Origin: Halomonas sp.
GTDB lineage: Bacteria; Pseudomonadota; Gammaproteobacteria; Pseudomonadales; Halomonadaceae
NCBI GenBank assembly: GCA_007116835.1
Contig: SKHS01000054.1
Coordinates: 1 to 7,824 of the forward strand
Direction of reading: 5' to 3'
Length of the DNA stretch: 7,824 nucleotides
The first letter of the stretch is position 1. The number at the start of each line of letters is the position of its first letter. The translations under genes and the position numbers were made by a program. The notes below the pieces were generated by a model that saw nothing but the letters and a program-made list of their open reading frames with translations, did not search any database and was not told the origin of the DNA. Shown one piece after another: positions 6,664 to 7,824 of the stretch.

Positions 6664-6689
6664 CGTGACAAAAAACGCGTGACAAAAAA
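6664..6689. repeat. Tandem 12-nt direct repeat before the convergent terminator
   Basis: CGTGACAAAAAA occurs at 6664-6675 and again at 6678-6689, two bases apart. Read on the minus strand, each copy gives a T6 run followed by GTCACG. The proximal run directly follows the terminator hairpin and the second lies 14 nt further on. It is either a short local duplication or a means of giving the minus-strand terminator two U-tracts. Confidence 0.6.
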
Positions 6690-6724
6690 TGCCCCAGGCC
6701 AGTCAAAATGGCCTGGGGCATTTT
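6686..6724. terminator. Bidirectional Rho-independent terminator between convergent genes
   Basis: A perfect 16-bp stem, AAAATGCCCCAGGCCA (6686-6701) with its complement at 6709-6724, encloses a 7-nt loop. It ends in T4 on the plus strand and continues into T6 on the minus strand (A-run 6684-6689), so it can serve both the livM-like gene (stop at 6650) and the minus-strand binding protein gene (stop at 6786). It is the strongest structure in the window. Confidence 0.93.
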
Positions 6725-6785
6725 AGTGAGTTAGCCACGTCAACCAGCTACTGGCGACCCACTGTCCACTGCGCTGTTAGTGACC

Positions 6786-7823
6786 TTACAGCTCAACAAG
6801 CCCTTTGCTGACGAAAGCGCCGTTTTCCACCACCATTTCGACGACCACACCGGGCACGTCACCGTTTTCATCGAACTCGTGGGAGCCAGAGGCACCTTCA
6901 TAGTTGATCTCCGTGCCTGCCGCGATCAGTTCAACCGCTTTTTCCCACTCACCCGGCAGGATAACTTCACCCGGCGCGCTGGACACACTGCGCAGCGCTT
7001 CAGAAAGCCCTTCACGCTCGGCACTGCCATTTTGTTCAATGGCCAACGCCACTAGGAAGGCAGCATCGTAGGCCTGAGCAGCAAACACAGCGCTGGGGTC
7101 AATGCCTGCGGCCAGGGCGGCTTCGTTGAAGATGTCAGTACCCGGTAAATCCGGGCTGCCAGGGCGGGTAGCAATCATGCCGTCCAGTATGTCAGCGCCA
7201 ATCGCTTGTACTAAGCTATCACCAACCATGCCGTCAGCACCCACATATTGGGTAAACATGCCGCTTTCATAGGCTTGGCGCAGTACCGTCTGACCAGAGG
7301 TGTCGGCATACGCTAATACAACCAGCGTGTCGGCACCGCTGACAGAGAGAGATCCCAACTCAGAGCGATAGTCGGCACGGTTATCTTCATGGGCAAGATT
7401 TTCTGCTATTTCGCCTCCTCCCGCTTCAAACGCTTCACTAAAGGCATCCGACAGACCGCGACCGTAATCGTTATTCACGTAGGTAACCGCCACAAAGTCG
7501 ATACCTTTATCGAGCAGCAGTTTAGCTAGCATTTCACCCTGGAAGGCATCTGACGGTACGGTTCGGAAGACTAAATCGTTGTCGTCCAGCTCAGACACCG
7601 CCGGTGCCGTTGAGGCGGGAGAGACCATTAACACACCACCCGGAATCGCCGCATTGTTGGCAGCGGCAATGGTTGCCCCAGTACACAAGGCACCTACAAT
7701 CGCGGTGACCTGCTCAGAGTTAACCATGCGATCCGCAGCGTTAGACGCAGCGGAAGCATCCGAACAGGTCGTATCGCCCGAGGGCATTGCCAGCGTTTGC
7801 CCACCCAAGATACCGCCCTGCTC
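6786..7823 (-). CDS. Periplasmic substrate-binding protein of a branched-chain amino acid-type ABC transporter (LivK/LivJ-like), 5' truncated
   Basis: The frame is open to the right edge, so the start, signal peptide and roughly the first 30 mature residues lie outside; the TTG at 7808-7806 is an internal Leu codon. The visible 345 residues follow the type I periplasmic binding fold. Cys20 and Cys47 (partial numbering) match the Cys53-Cys78 disulfide of E. coli LIV-binding protein. Thr48, Ala70, Thr72 (SPASTAP) and Tyr120 (DYGRG) align by eye with its ligand residues Ser79, Ala100, Thr102 and Tyr150; Glu226, which contacts the ligand ammonium group, is Asp197 here. This supports an alpha-amino acid ligand but does not identify it. 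A hand count gives about 52 Asp/Glu against 13 Lys/Arg, as in exported proteins of halophiles. It converges on the LivGFHM-like genes and is probably their receptor, which is an inference from position. Confidence 0.93.
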   Translation of the reverse strand, partial: EQGGILGGQTLAMPSGDTTCSDASAASNAADRMVNSEQVTAIVGALCTGATIAAANNAAIPGGVLMVSPASTAPAVSELDDNDLVFRTVPSDAFQGEMLAKLLLDKGIDFVAVTYVNNDYGRGLSDAFSEAFEAGGGEIAENLAHEDNRADYRSELGSLSVSGADTLVVLAYADTSGQTVLRQAYESGMFTQYVGADGMVGDSLVQAIGADILDGMIATRPGSPDLPGTDIFNEAALAAGIDPSAVFAAQAYDAAFLVALAIEQNGSAEREGLSEALRSVSSAPGEVILPGEWEKAVELIAAGTEINYEGASGSHEFDENGDVPGVVVEMVVENGAFVSKGLVEL

Positions 7824-7824
7824 A

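Noticed and set aside
6780..7055. Plus-strand 91-residue open frame inside the binding protein gene
   Set aside because: It lies opposite a clearly recognisable family protein, has no family features of its own, and is explained as an antisense shadow.
7806..7808. TTG as the start codon of the minus-strand binding protein
   Set aside because: The frame stays open to the window edge with family-like residues (EQGGI), and the protein would lack its signal peptide and first strand, so this is an internal Leu codon.

Overview
The window looks like ordinary chromosome from a moderately GC-rich gammaproteobacterium, most probably a moderate halophile such as Halomonas or a relative. This is an inference. 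It rests on the typA sequence, on an exported binding protein with a very large excess of acidic residues, and on a sodium-coupled amino acid transporter beside a branched-chain-amino-acid-type ABC transporter. No phage, insertion sequence, CRISPR, tRNA or rRNA signal was seen.

Layout. Bases 1-915 hold the 3' half of typA/bipA (ribosome-associated GTPase), closed by two hairpins, the second a clear intrinsic terminator (978-1008). Bases 916-1228 are non-coding and carry a 12-bp perfect palindrome inside a wider dyad, the best operator candidate in the window. A neurotransmitter:sodium symporter (NSS) family gene runs from 1229 to 2665. After a 53-bp gap with a strong hairpin come four same-strand genes of an HAAT-type (branched-chain amino acid/amide) ABC importer: two ATPases (LivG-like 2719-3489, LivF-like 3573-4301) and two permeases (LivH-like 4318-5322, LivM-like 5322-6650). 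A symmetric bidirectional terminator (6686-6724) separates them from a convergent minus-strand gene for a LivK/LivJ-type periplasmic binding protein, whose 5' end lies beyond the right edge.

How they work together. The binding protein would capture an amino acid or similar small ligand in the periplasm and deliver it to the LivH/LivM channel, with import driven by the LivG/LivF ATPases. The NSS protein would be a separate, sodium-driven amino acid uptake route. No U-tract terminator lies between it and the ABC genes, so they may be partly co-transcribed. The substrate of neither system can be read from the sequence.

Novelty. No undescribed system was found. The points worth a second look are regulatory: the palindrome before the NSS gene, structured leaders before livG and between livG and livF, a tandem repeat beside the convergent terminator, and the binding protein being on the opposite strand from the transporter it probably serves.
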